Part shown: in pieces, positions 1 through 7,537 of the stretch
How the letters are laid out: each line of letters starts with the position of its first letter
Numbering within the stretch: the stretch's first letter is position 1
Source of the DNA: a bacterium
GTDB taxonomy: Bacteria; Electryoneota; Electryoneia; Electryoneales; Electryoneaceae
Direction of reading: 5' to 3'
Length of the DNA stretch: 34,889 bases
NCBI GenBank assembly: GCA_019912845.1
Contig: JAIOHU010000009.1
Coordinates: 1 to 34,889 of the forward strand
Position numbers and translations under genes: made by a program
Notes under the pieces: model-generated
Databases searched by the model: none
The model's input: only the letters and a program-made list of their open reading frames with translations
What the model was told of the DNA's origin: nothing

Positions 1-1
1 A

Positions 2-364
2 AATCTAGCCATTGACTCCATTAAGCTATCCCCTGCTAACTTCCTCCAGCTACTGCGCATGATCCAACAACAAATTATCAGTGCTACAGCAGCAAAAGAG
101 ATTCTCGAAGAGATGGTGATATCAGGAAATTCACCCGAAAATGTCATGATTCGGTTAGGTCTTAAGCAGGAAAGCGACAGAGATCAATTGGAAAAACTGG
201 CGAAAGATATTCTCGATGATTTTACCAAAGAAGTTTATCGTTATAAAGCAGGAAAATCGAATGTTCTCGGGGTTTTTATCGGTGAAGGAATGAAACGGAG
301 TAATGGTAAAATTAATCCTTCTCTCTTCCGCGAAATCATTATTTCGATGCTGGATGAGGGTTAG
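2..364 (+). CDS. gatB: Asp/Glu-tRNA amidotransferase subunit B, C-terminal part (cut by window edge)
   Basis: The reading frame is open from the left edge of the window and ends with TAG at 362-364, so only about the last 120 codons are present. GatB is the tRNA-binding subunit of the GatCAB complex, which converts Glu-tRNA(Gln) and Asp-tRNA(Asn) to the correctly charged forms in the cytoplasm. What is visible is the helical GatB/YqeY tail domain. The segment with TAAKEILEEM is followed by a DILDDF...RYKAGK stretch, the loop GVFIGEGMKRS and the terminal GKINP motif typical of GatB (compare LGFFVGQVMK...GKANP in well-known members). An internal ATG at 59 is not the real start, because the homologous sequence continues upstream of it. 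The gene converges on the lapA-domain gene, and a palindromic repeat lies between them. Confidence 0.9.
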   Translation, partial: NLAIDSIKLSPANFLQLLRMIQQQIISATAAKEILEEMVISGNSPENVMIRLGLKQESDRDQLEKLAKDILDDFTKEVYRYKAGKSNVLGVFIGEGMKRSNGKINPSLFREIIISMLDEG

Positions 365-482
365 GTTTTTCGCTTCTTGCGGTGGTGAACAACAGTCTGA
401 CCGGGAATGAAAAAATTCAGATATTTATGGAATATCGCGTATGTTTTGAATTTTAACATCAATAGTATCAATAGCTTCCTAG

Positions 483-541
483 ATTCCGGTTTAACTCATC
501 ACCGGAATGACGCAGGGTGGGGATGCCAGCTAACACCGTCG
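483..541. repeat. Intergenic palindromic repeats between convergent genes
   Basis: A perfect 8-bp inverted repeat, ATTCCGGT (483-490) and ACCGGAAT (501-508), encloses a 10-nt loop. It is followed by GATGCCAGCTAACACC, the reverse complement of the repeat seen again near 9405 and 16278. The segment AACTCATCACCGG(A/G)ATGACG also recurs at 31357-31376. The position between two convergent genes would suit a transcription end, but there is no clear T-run, so a terminator role is not shown. Confidence 0.7.
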
Positions 542-545
542 CTAC

Positions 546-923
546 TTACATCCGCTCCTTAAAAGTCGTACTTATCTCTGAACCAGCACCCTCTTCCGTA
601 GATGCCTGAAGTGGTCTTGCGTGAAGACGAGATTTTACCTCGGCAAGTTCAGCATGTACCTCTTCAAGTTCCGCGTCCAGTTTTTTCTTTTGTTTCTTTA
701 CTTTTCCCAGTTCGCTGAGCACTTGCAGATGACTGAAGACAGAGATCAATAAGAAGGTCACCATCCCGAAAGCAAACGCTGCGAAAAGTGCCAGGTAAAG
801 GGGTATCTCACCGGTTGACCATTTTAAAAATTGAATCTCAACTTCACCCTGTTGATTTTGAAGGGCAAAACCAAGCACTGCAACAATCGCCAAAACCAGC
901 AACACCCATCGTACGATCCACAT
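546..923 (-). CDS. LapA-domain (DUF1049) small membrane protein
   Basis: A 125-residue protein with two hydrophobic helices (about residues 2-21 and 41-63) separated by a short polar loop containing FALQNQQGEVEIQFL. A charged coiled-coil segment (about 68-100, rich in K, E and L) and a loose tail follow. This is the layout of the lipopolysaccharide assembly protein A domain (LapA/DUF1049), whose members sit in the inner membrane. In Escherichia coli LapA works with LapB in controlling lipopolysaccharide synthesis, but no lapB is visible here. ATG at 929 is also possible, but AGGAG at 930-934 touches that codon while giving a 6-nt spacing to ATG 923, so 923 is preferred. The miaB stop codon is 12 nt upstream of this start, so the gene is probably translated from the same mRNA. 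Confidence 0.8.
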   Translation of the reverse strand: MWIVRWVLLVLAIVAVLGFALQNQQGEVEIQFLKWSTGEIPLYLALFAAFAFGMVTFLLISVFSHLQVLSELGKVKKQKKKLDAELEEVHAELAEVKSRLHARPLQASTEEGAGSEISTTFKERM

Positions 924-935
924 AACCATCTCCTC

Positions 936-2264
936 TTAGACAACTCTACCGCGCAAAGTAAATCCGGAGAGCTTTACCATTTTAACCTGCACTTCTTCAC
1001 CTGGTTCCATTTTTTCGGGTATAACCACTACATGCCCCGCAGGAGTACGTCCCATGCTCTCTTGGTCACTCTTCGCACTCAGCCCTTCAATGATCACCGG
1101 ATACGTTTTGCCAATCATTAATGTACGGTTAAATGCGCCACTTTCGCGAACGAGATCATTTAGAATCATAAGACGTCGTACTTTATCCTCGTTGGCAACA
1201 TCATCATTCATATTTGCAGCAGGAGTGCCGGGACGTTCTGAATAACGGTAAATATACGCATCGTCATACCCTACCTTACGAACTAAATCCGCAGTCTCCT
1301 CAAACTCTTTTTCGCTTTCACCGGGAAATCCAACTATGATATCAGTGCTCAAAAGTAATCCAGGAACTGTCGATCGCGCTTTTTCAACCAGTGAAAGATA
1401 ATGCTCACGAGTGTACCCACGACCCATGCGTTTTAAGGTATGATTGCTCCCAGCCTGTACAGGTAGATGTAACTCAGGGCAAAATGGTAGTCCACTCCCC
1501 AATATCTCCAACAGATTGTCCGAGCAATCTTTCGGGTGTGAAGTCATGAAACGGATTCTCTTCAATCCTTCTATCTTTCCCACCTTTTCCAATAAATCCG
1601 CAAACATATCACTGTTATGCTGATAACTATTCACATTCTGACCGAGGAGAGTTACTTGAGGGAAGCCGTCACTCACCGCTTTCTCAATTTCTCGCAATAT
1701 TGAAATAGCAGGACGGTTTCGCTCTTCCCCGCGTGCGCCAGGAACTACACAATATGTGCAATGATTGTTGCAACCACGAGAAATTGTCACCCAGGCATTT
1801 ATGCCCTCACGTCTGGCGGGGAGAATCTCATCGTACAACTCCAGCCCTTTGCCATCGAGAACAATTTTTGGAAGCTTTGTGCGTTCCTGCTGCAACAACC
1901 CTGGCAGGGCACGATAGGCATCCGGCCCCATCACCCAATCGAGGAAGGGAAGACGTTCTGCCAGCTCATCACCAAGATGTTTAGACAAGCATCCGATCAC
2001 GCCGATACGGATATCCTTGTTTCTCTCCTTAAATGCTCGAAAATGTGCGATATTGGAGATCGCTTTTTCCTGCGCATGCTCACGTACCGCGCAAGTATTG
2101 ATCAGGATGATTCCCGCATCATCAATACTGTTCGCTCTTTCATACCCATGCTCCTCCAAAAGCGTGGTAACAATTTCCGAATCCACACGGTTCATCTGGC
2201 AACCGTATGTTTCGATAAAAACACTCCCCCTTGTTGTTGTCTTTTGTCCTGGATCAGTTAACAT
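936..2264 (-). CDS. miaB: tRNA-2-methylthio-N6-dimethylallyladenosine synthase MiaB
   Basis: MiaB is a radical-SAM methylthiotransferase that adds a methylthio group to i6A37 of tRNAs reading U-starting codons. All family hallmarks are present. The N-terminal UPF0004 domain has three cluster cysteines (Cys22 in ETYGCQMN, Cys58 in INTCAVRE, Cys92 in VIGC). The radical-SAM motif SRGCNNHCTYC supplies Cys165, Cys169 and Cys172, and is followed by VVPGARGEERNR. A C-terminal TRAM domain ends the protein. The length of 442 residues is normal for the family. No strong Shine-Dalgarno sequence precedes the ATG, which is consistent with coupling to the upstream permease gene, whose stop lies 30 nt away. 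Each turnover yields S-adenosylhomocysteine and 5'-deoxyadenosine, possible substrates for the deaminase at the head of this operon. Confidence 0.95.
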   Translation of the reverse strand: MLTDPGQKTTTRGSVFIETYGCQMNRVDSEIVTTLLEEHGYERANSIDDAGIILINTCAVREHAQEKAISNIAHFRAFKERNKDIRIGVIGCLSKHLGDELAERLPFLDWVMGPDAYRALPGLLQQERTKLPKIVLDGKGLELYDEILPARREGINAWVTISRGCNNHCTYCVVPGARGEERNRPAISILREIEKAVSDGFPQVTLLGQNVNSYQHNSDMFADLLEKVGKIEGLKRIRFMTSHPKDCSDNLLEILGSGLPFCPELHLPVQAGSNHTLKRMGRGYTREHYLSLVEKARSTVPGLLLSTDIIVGFPGESEKEFEETADLVRKVGYDDAYIYRYSERPGTPAANMNDDVANEDKVRRLMILNDLVRESGAFNRTLMIGKTYPVIIEGLSAKSDQESMGRTPAGHVVVIPEKMEPGEEVQVKMVKLSGFTLRGRVV

Positions 2265-2294
2265 GTATGCTTTCTATTTTTTGAGGAAATGTAC

Positions 2295-3512
2295 TTAAAC
2301 CCGAAATAGTACGTTCTCTTTCTGGAATACCTTCATGGTCACAAAGATTCCGAAAAACGCATATATCGTTGTTGCCAACAGTACTATCATTATATTTCCG
2401 AAATCCGGTTGACCGGCGAGAATATCTTTCATCGCCAGCGCGATATTCACAATGGGAATCCAAACTTCTTTAGACGTTAAAGTTGCGCCTGGCAGCATTG
2501 ACATCATCGCTGGCAGTATGGTAACAACAAGCAGTGGGCTACTGTAGCTTTGCGCTTCACGTGTGCTCTTCGCAAAAACACTCACCGTAAGCAGAAGTGA
2601 TGAAAACAAGGCTGCCAAAGGAATCATCATCGCCAATGCAAGCAGGAGATAGAGCGGATTAATGGAAAAACTCATCCCCGTCGCTTCACTGGACATTATA
2701 CTGGTCAGTCCAAAACCAATGACTAACGCCATCGATAGCAATGACATCATCGCAGTGACCAGAGAAGTGGTTAGAACGGTAAAAAATTTCCCGAGTACAA
2801 TTTCCATTCTTCCTACCGGTGTGACCAGTAGGGTCTCTAATGTGGAACGTTCCTTTTCACCCGCTGCCAGATCCATCGCAGGATACATCCCACCGGTTAG
2901 AGTGAGAATAATCATCATATAGGGGAGTAGCATTCCGAGAATCATTCCCGTCATCTGCTCTTCAGTGGCAACATTTTCTTCGCTTAATGCAAAGGGTGTC
3001 AGAATTGACTCAGAAACATTTATCTCACGGAGGGAACGTGAAATGAGCGTATCTTTCATCTCTCGTAGTTTTTCTCGAATCTTTCGTGCAACAATCTGAG
3101 ATTCCTCGCTTGACTCATCGAGGTACATGATAATTTCCGGTGACTCGTGTCCATCCCCGGAACGCATTCGCGCATCTGGAAAGATCACCGCAGCTTTCAG
3201 GATCCCATCTGCTACTCTGCTTCTCAGTGTATCAACAGGTTCACCAACCTCAAGAATGGTCAATTGCTCCATATCCTTCAAGGGACTGGAAATTTCAATC
3301 CAGTTCTCAGCGTTTTTGACCCCGACAGCATAATTTTTGCTCTCAAGTTTTTCCATTTGTTTCATCGCCAGGGAGCTGAACCCCATGAAAATGATCGGAA
3401 AGATCAAAAGAGGAATAAGTATCATTGAAACCAGGGTTCTACGGTCTCGAACAATATCCAATAGTTCCTTACGGTAGATCAATCCAACTGATGCCGACCT
3501 GAATTTTTTCAT
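2295..3512 (-). CDS. ABC-2 type transporter permease, NatB-like
   Basis: A 405-residue integral membrane protein with one N-terminal transmembrane helix (about 28-48) right after the characteristic YRKELLDIVRDRRTL segment. A large extracytoplasmic domain (about 50-185) follows, then five or six helices in the C-terminal half, where DLAAGEKERSTLETLLVTP is the conserved cytoplasmic coupling loop of NatB/ABC-2 exporters. Members pair with a NatA-type ATPase to export sodium ions or other small substrates; the substrate here cannot be read from sequence. No ATPase gene is adjacent, which is unusual. GGGGAAG lies about 6 nt before the ATG, and the gaps to mtaD and miaB are about 30 nt each, so the gene is in the operon. 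Confidence 0.85.
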   Translation of the reverse strand: MKKFRSASVGLIYRKELLDIVRDRRTLVSMILIPLLIFPIIFMGFSSLAMKQMEKLESKNYAVGVKNAENWIEISSPLKDMEQLTILEVGEPVDTLRSRVADGILKAAVIFPDARMRSGDGHESPEIIMYLDESSEESQIVARKIREKLREMKDTLISRSLREINVSESILTPFALSEENVATEEQMTGMILGMLLPYMMIILTLTGGMYPAMDLAAGEKERSTLETLLVTPVGRMEIVLGKFFTVLTTSLVTAMMSLLSMALVIGFGLTSIMSSEATGMSFSINPLYLLLALAMMIPLAALFSSLLLTVSVFAKSTREAQSYSSPLLVVTILPAMMSMLPGATLTSKEVWIPIVNIALAMKDILAGQPDFGNIMIVLLATTIYAFFGIFVTMKVFQKENVLFRV

Positions 3513-3542
3513 TATTTTCTTCCCCGTCGCGAAGTAATTTGC

Positions 3543-4805
3543 TTACCCATCAATCCGCTTGTACATACTCGCCGATGCCTCATTCGCTTTTGCGATAATT
3601 TCTTCTTCACCCTCAATTGTACGATGTCGCATCAACAGTTTTCCATCACAAACAACAGAATCCACTACTTGAGAGTTTGCGGCATAAACCAAATGACTAT
3701 TCAAATCAAACATCGGGTTCATCTCCGCATGCCCCGAGTTGATCAGAATAAAATCAGCCAACCCACCCTTATGAATTGTTCCACAATCCAGGTTAAAAAA
3801 CCCCGCGGGATGAATAGTAGCCATTTCAACCGCTTCTTTCGCACTCAAAGATGTAGGATCATTATCATGATGCTTCTGCAATAATGCTGCGATTTTCATC
3901 TCCTCAAGAATATCAAGATTATTGTTTGACCCAGCTCCATCTGTGGCAATAGACGGAATAGCACCAGCAGCTTTCAATTTACGGTATGGATAGACCCCAC
4001 CGACCGCGAGCTTCATATTACTGACTGGATTATGCATGCACATAACCCGGTTTTCGCCCAGAATACGGATATCTTTTTCAGTCAAATGCACTGTATGCGC
4101 TGCCATGAAACGGTTGCTGATACATCCCAGACTTTCAAGATATTCCACCGGTGTACAGCCATGTTTTTCAAGGCATTCCTTTACTTCATGTCCTGTTTCT
4201 GAAAGATGAGTATGTAAAATGAGATCATGCTCTCGTGTAAATTCCGCCGCCCATCTAAAAGAATCTTGATTCACTGTATAAATTGCATGGGGTCCGACCG
4301 CGAAACTTATACAGTTGGAATACTCCTTCGATTCATGTAAAAGACGTTCATTCGCTTCCTTCTGCTGCCTCGCCACTTCAGCATTATCAAAGTCGATAAA
4401 AACAGCGGAGAGGCAGGCACGCATGCCCATCTCTTCAACACCCTTTGCGACTGCATGAAAATTCCAATACATATCAGCGAAGAAAGTAATCCCGCTACGG
4501 ATCATTTCCACCATTGCCAGCTTGCCACCCCAATAAATCTCATCAAAGGATATCTGCTTTTCGTACGGCCACACTCGAGTCTGCAACCATTCCATCAAGG
4601 GCAAATCATCACCGTTCCCACGAAATAATGTCATGGACGCATGGGTATGGCTGTTCAGGAATGGGGGATGTGCAATACAACCTTGACCATCGAACACTTC
4701 ATCCGCATCTTTTTCAACACCAATTTCAGCAATATGTCCATCTTCACAATAGATGGAACTCAGCTTTCCATCGACAATGATATTTTTTACAAGCAATGAA
4801 TTCAT
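3543..4805 (-). CDS. mtaD: 5-methylthioadenosine / S-adenosylhomocysteine deaminase (amidohydrolase)
   Basis: A 420-residue cytoplasmic metal-dependent amidohydrolase of the MtaD/SahD family, which deaminates adenosyl thio-nucleosides to the inosyl forms. Visible metal and substrate residues include the HTH pair (His53, His55) after PPFLNS, the GPHAIYTV loop, HTHLSET, the AAHTVHL segment, HNPVSNMKLA and the final aspartate in SIATDGAGSNNNLD. The GGLADFILI segment near the C terminus belongs to the beta-sandwich that closes the barrel. It is the first gene of the operon with the permease, miaB and the lapA-domain gene. A weak purine-rich ribosome-binding sequence (AAGAGAG) precedes the ATG. 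The exact preference (methylthioadenosine, S-adenosylhomocysteine or 5'-deoxyadenosine) cannot be decided by eye. Confidence 0.85.
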   Translation of the reverse strand: MNSLLVKNIIVDGKLSSIYCEDGHIAEIGVEKDADEVFDGQGCIAHPPFLNSHTHASMTLFRGNGDDLPLMEWLQTRVWPYEKQISFDEIYWGGKLAMVEMIRSGITFFADMYWNFHAVAKGVEEMGMRACLSAVFIDFDNAEVARQQKEANERLLHESKEYSNCISFAVGPHAIYTVNQDSFRWAAEFTREHDLILHTHLSETGHEVKECLEKHGCTPVEYLESLGCISNRFMAAHTVHLTEKDIRILGENRVMCMHNPVSNMKLAVGGVYPYRKLKAAGAIPSIATDGAGSNNNLDILEEMKIAALLQKHHDNDPTSLSAKEAVEMATIHPAGFFNLDCGTIHKGGLADFILINSGHAEMNPMFDLNSHLVYAANSQVVDSVVCDGKLLMRHRTIEGEEEIIAKANEASASMYKRIDG

Positions 4806-4867
4806 GATTTTCTCTCTTCTGTCGCAAATACTGCTCCCTGTTATTCGTAGGGAACCGGATGATCGTC

Positions 4868-4937
4868 ATTGCGAACGTAGTGAAACAATCTCCTTTGGGT
4901 GGGGATTAGATTGCCACATCACTTCGTTCTTCGCAAT
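4868..4937. repeat. Long imperfect inverted repeat upstream of mtaD
   Basis: ATTGCGAACGTAGTGA and then ACAATCT (4868-4891) face AGATTG...CTTCGTTCTTCGCAAT (4908-4937), giving a hairpin of roughly 24-30 nt per arm with a small internal mismatch. The half-site belongs to the dispersed CATTGCGAGCGAAGCAATCT family also seen at 16460-16480 and 31647-31671. It fills most of the gap between the mtaD start and the glycosyltransferase gene. It may be a miniature non-autonomous element. A role in the mtaD leader is possible but not shown. Confidence 0.7.
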
Positions 4938-5012
4938 AATAATGGAATTGCCTGAGATTTAGAATCTACCAAAACACCTGTTTACAGACCATTTATTTTA
5001 TCAACGATGAGT

Positions 5013-6182
5013 TCAAGCTACCTTTTTCCATTCGCCTATTCGATTTCCCGGATACAACTTGCGCAACAATATTACCGCAACCAGCAAATAATTAACAGTC
5101 AGCACTGAGGCATCCATAAAATGGGAATACAATTCTTTACCCAGGACATCATAAATCGTCAGACCGATCAAAATTGAATTGAGAATTATAACGACTCGAA
5201 TCAACTTTGAGTAGCCATCCCATTGTGAATAGAGCAGCATCATGGAAAAGGTCGCAATCAGAAAGGTATAATCCCACCCTAAAGGCGCGAAAAGTGGAAT
5301 GAAGATAAGCAATATCCCAAAAGCAATTAAATCCTGATCTTTCAAGTTTCTTGACCTGTTCCTCCAAAGCCCATAAAAAAGAACGACCATCAGCCCCGAT
5401 GAAATAAACAACCACAACAATTTGCTTGCAGTAAGGGAATCGTCACCAAGCCATTTCACCCAGAAGCCAATTAAAGAAGTATTGTCAATGTTTCCAAATA
5501 AACGTGGCGTTGAACCAGCCAGAGTGCCAACCCAGGCACTATACAATCCAATTGCTCCGGAAACACCAAAACGTAAGACCGGCAACAAAATCCCGATGAT
5601 CATCGAAACTACAAATATCAGCACAACCTTTAACTCTCTTCGCCAGATGAAAAAAGGTAAGAACACCAGTGCGTATGGTTTAATGAAGCATGCCAGCGCT
5701 AAAAGTATCCCCACCCAACGTGTTTTATCCCTCCAGTGGAAATAAATCAATCCAGTCAGACACAATCCCAGAAGAGCATTTGCCTGACCCAGGTCCAGCT
5801 CACGTCCATAAAACTTCGCCATCACCAGAATAGTAGGTAGAAGTGCAGATTTCCATCCAACTCCATAGGATTTCAGGATCGCGAATGAAGCCCAAACCAT
5901 TCCAGTCAGTGACCCTACAACAATAAATGCCCAAATCGCCTTTGCCGCCTCAAACCCCACTGCCGCAATCGGCGACATAAATAGTGCAAAGAATGGTGGA
6001 TACTTAAATTGGTAGTGACCATCACTGGCAAGATAAAGTTGCTCACTGTGAAGAAAACGCTCCCCAGCACGGTAAAATACCTTAAAATCCGTCATACCGT
6101 GACGGATTTTATAATAGTAGAGAAGAGAAAACAGGAGTAACGACAGGAGTATCCAGGAAGCTGTTTTTATCCTGATAGTCAT
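5013..6182 (-). CDS. GT87 / DUF2029 family membrane glycosyltransferase
   Basis: A 389-residue polytopic membrane protein with about nine to eleven hydrophobic segments. After the first helix it has the GT87 signature of a GT-C enzyme: HGMTDFKVFYRAG, with the acidic residue expected to take part in catalysis, then EQLYL and the FKYPPFFAL motif. Characterised relatives in actinobacteria transfer mannose from a polyprenyl-phosphate donor outside the cytoplasmic membrane; the acceptor in this organism is unknown. A purine-rich AAGGAA sequence lies upstream of the ATG. The gene starts 12 nt after the stop of the upstream AlkD-like gene, so the two are probably co-transcribed, although no functional link is evident. 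Confidence 0.75.
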   Translation of the reverse strand: MTIRIKTASWILLSLLLFSLLYYYKIRHGMTDFKVFYRAGERFLHSEQLYLASDGHYQFKYPPFFALFMSPIAAVGFEAAKAIWAFIVVGSLTGMVWASFAILKSYGVGWKSALLPTILVMAKFYGRELDLGQANALLGLCLTGLIYFHWRDKTRWVGILLALACFIKPYALVFLPFFIWRRELKVVLIFVVSMIIGILLPVLRFGVSGAIGLYSAWVGTLAGSTPRLFGNIDNTSLIGFWVKWLGDDSLTASKLLWLFISSGLMVVLFYGLWRNRSRNLKDQDLIAFGILLIFIPLFAPLGWDYTFLIATFSMMLLYSQWDGYSKLIRVVIILNSILIGLTIYDVLGKELYSHFMDASVLTVNYLLVAVILLRKLYPGNRIGEWKKVA

Positions 6183-6194
6183 CAGCAGCTTCCT

Positions 6195-6896
6195 TTATTC
6201 TTGAGCGGCTTCTTTCAGGAGTAATTCAATCGATTCACGAGTATAGGTTTCTTGCAGCTTATCTTTAGGAACTCGGTTGGAAGATAGAAATTCAGTAATC
6301 GCAGCCGATGGCAGAAGGCAAAGAGCTTCGCTGACACATCTGAAAATTTCAGGTTCACGGGTCGGGAACGCATGACTTAAAACTCGTATCGTTTCATCAA
6401 CATGTTTTTTATCGCCGTTATTTAGTTGCAGTGTTGCCAGAATCCCCAACATTTTTTTCCAGACTGTCTCGCCTTTAGTCTCCCATGCAACCAGATACCC
6501 CAAACGGCTCATATCCTGCAACACCCATTGACCTGCAATTGCAGCCATCATTGAGGTAATTTCAGGTTCGGTCAGCTCACGCGCCCAACCGCTTATCTTT
6601 TCGCCGAAGAGATCATCGAACTCCTCAATGTGACTTTCAATTGCATATAAACCCAGCAGAATCTCTTCACGGATATGATGCGGAAAAACAACGGTCAGAT
6701 ATTGAAACCAAAGCGTAGGATCCAACTCCTCTATCGCTTCAATATCAGCTACTTCCTCACGAAGTGTTGGTGTATCAATACCAAGAACTGTTAACATTTC
6801 GCCGGTAACTGAGGACTCAGTCCGGTAGTCTGGATCTGAGATAGATTGTAAACGTTCTCTTATTCGTTTACGCATCGGTGATATCTCATACACCAT
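6195..6896 (-). CDS. Possible AlkD-like HEAT-repeat protein (DNA alkylation repair fold)
   Basis: A 233-residue soluble, helix-rich protein. The order of segments resembles the AlkC/AlkD DNA glycosylase family: an N-terminal DPxxRxE-like stretch, a short LREEVADIEAIEELDPTLW linker, a helix pair around HHIREEILLGLYAIE, a tryptophan-containing SGWARELTEPEI segment where AlkD has its W-x-x-x-D motif, and VWKKMLGILATL corresponding to the 'W-R-R' helix. The catalytic aspartate is not clearly in place, so it may be a divergent or non-catalytic member. The frame can be extended to a TTG at 6914, but the ATG at 6896, with AGGT about 10 nt before it, is more likely. Recognition rests on pattern alone. 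Confidence 0.5.
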   Translation of the reverse strand: MVYEISPMRKRIRERLQSISDPDYRTESSVTGEMLTVLGIDTPTLREEVADIEAIEELDPTLWFQYLTVVFPHHIREEILLGLYAIESHIEEFDDLFGEKISGWARELTEPEITSMMAAIAGQWVLQDMSRLGYLVAWETKGETVWKKMLGILATLQLNNGDKKHVDETIRVLSHAFPTREPEIFRCVSEALCLLPSAAITEFLSSNRVPKDKLQETYTRESIELLLKEAAQE

Positions 6897-7537
6897 AGAA
6901 TTTATACCTGCCAATATGGATAAGTATCCTGAACATCAGAAAACGATCGGGATATTAAATTATTATTATTTAATGACTTTAACATCGTATTGATCAAAAA
7001 ACTACAATTGACAAATATGGAGATATTTTGTTGATATATCAAGAGCGCAGTTAAACAGGTTTCCCTTTGGATATCGGAAGAGCTGCTTGACTACACAGTC
7101 TGTCGGAAAATAAACAATATCGACCATTCTGAGAGATTGCTCTTCTATATTTTATCCTGACACATATATCATCAAATCCTTCGTGGACTCCAGCTAAAAC
7201 TATGCTGGCAAGACGAATATTGGAACCCTGTTCTCAAGAAGTCAGAAAAAACAGACTCAGTCGCACACAACATTTATCCGTCTGTGATTTCAAAGGTTAA
7301 GTGGTTCTCTCATGCCTCCACTTTTTTTGCCTTGAATTTTAAAATAGCATTGCGATCAGATTTATTAAGGATTAGGTTACCCTAACATTTAATCTTAACT
7401 CATTGAAAAAGTTCATTTTCAATCACCTATTGTTCTTTCATGCATGGAAATACTTTTAATGAAATCCATGCAATTCTTTCTATTTAACGACTCCGACGGT
7501 ACACGCACGGAGAATCTTAACGTTTAAAAGGAGTAGT
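6897..7537. other. Intergenic region before the haem-motif secreted protein gene
   Basis: The region separates two divergent transcription units and must contain both promoters, but no convincing -35/-10 pair was found. No open frame of useful length and no tRNA-like sequence were seen. The only structure noted is two short inverted repeats at 7403-7472, listed separately, and a CTCCG/CGGAG pair at 7491-7512 just ahead of the ribosome-binding site. Confidence 0.6.
7403..7472 (+). promoter_or_regulatory. Two adjacent inverted repeats in the leader of the 7538 gene
   Basis: TTGAAAA (7403-7409) pairs with TTTTCAA (7416-7422), and TGCATGGA (7441-7448) pairs perfectly with TCCATGCA (7465-7472). 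They lie 65-135 nt upstream of the start codon. They could be operator half-sites or mRNA leader hairpins. No known regulator motif is recognised. Confidence 0.4.

Noticed and set aside
1761-2261. 166-codon open frame antisense to miaB
   Set aside because: It lies wholly inside miaB on the opposite strand, whose motifs are unmistakable; the predicted protein has no recognisable feature or ribosome-binding site.
7020-7537. c-di-GMP or other riboswitch in the leader of the 7538 gene
   Set aside because: No conserved core motif of a known riboswitch class could be recognised; only short inverted repeats are present.
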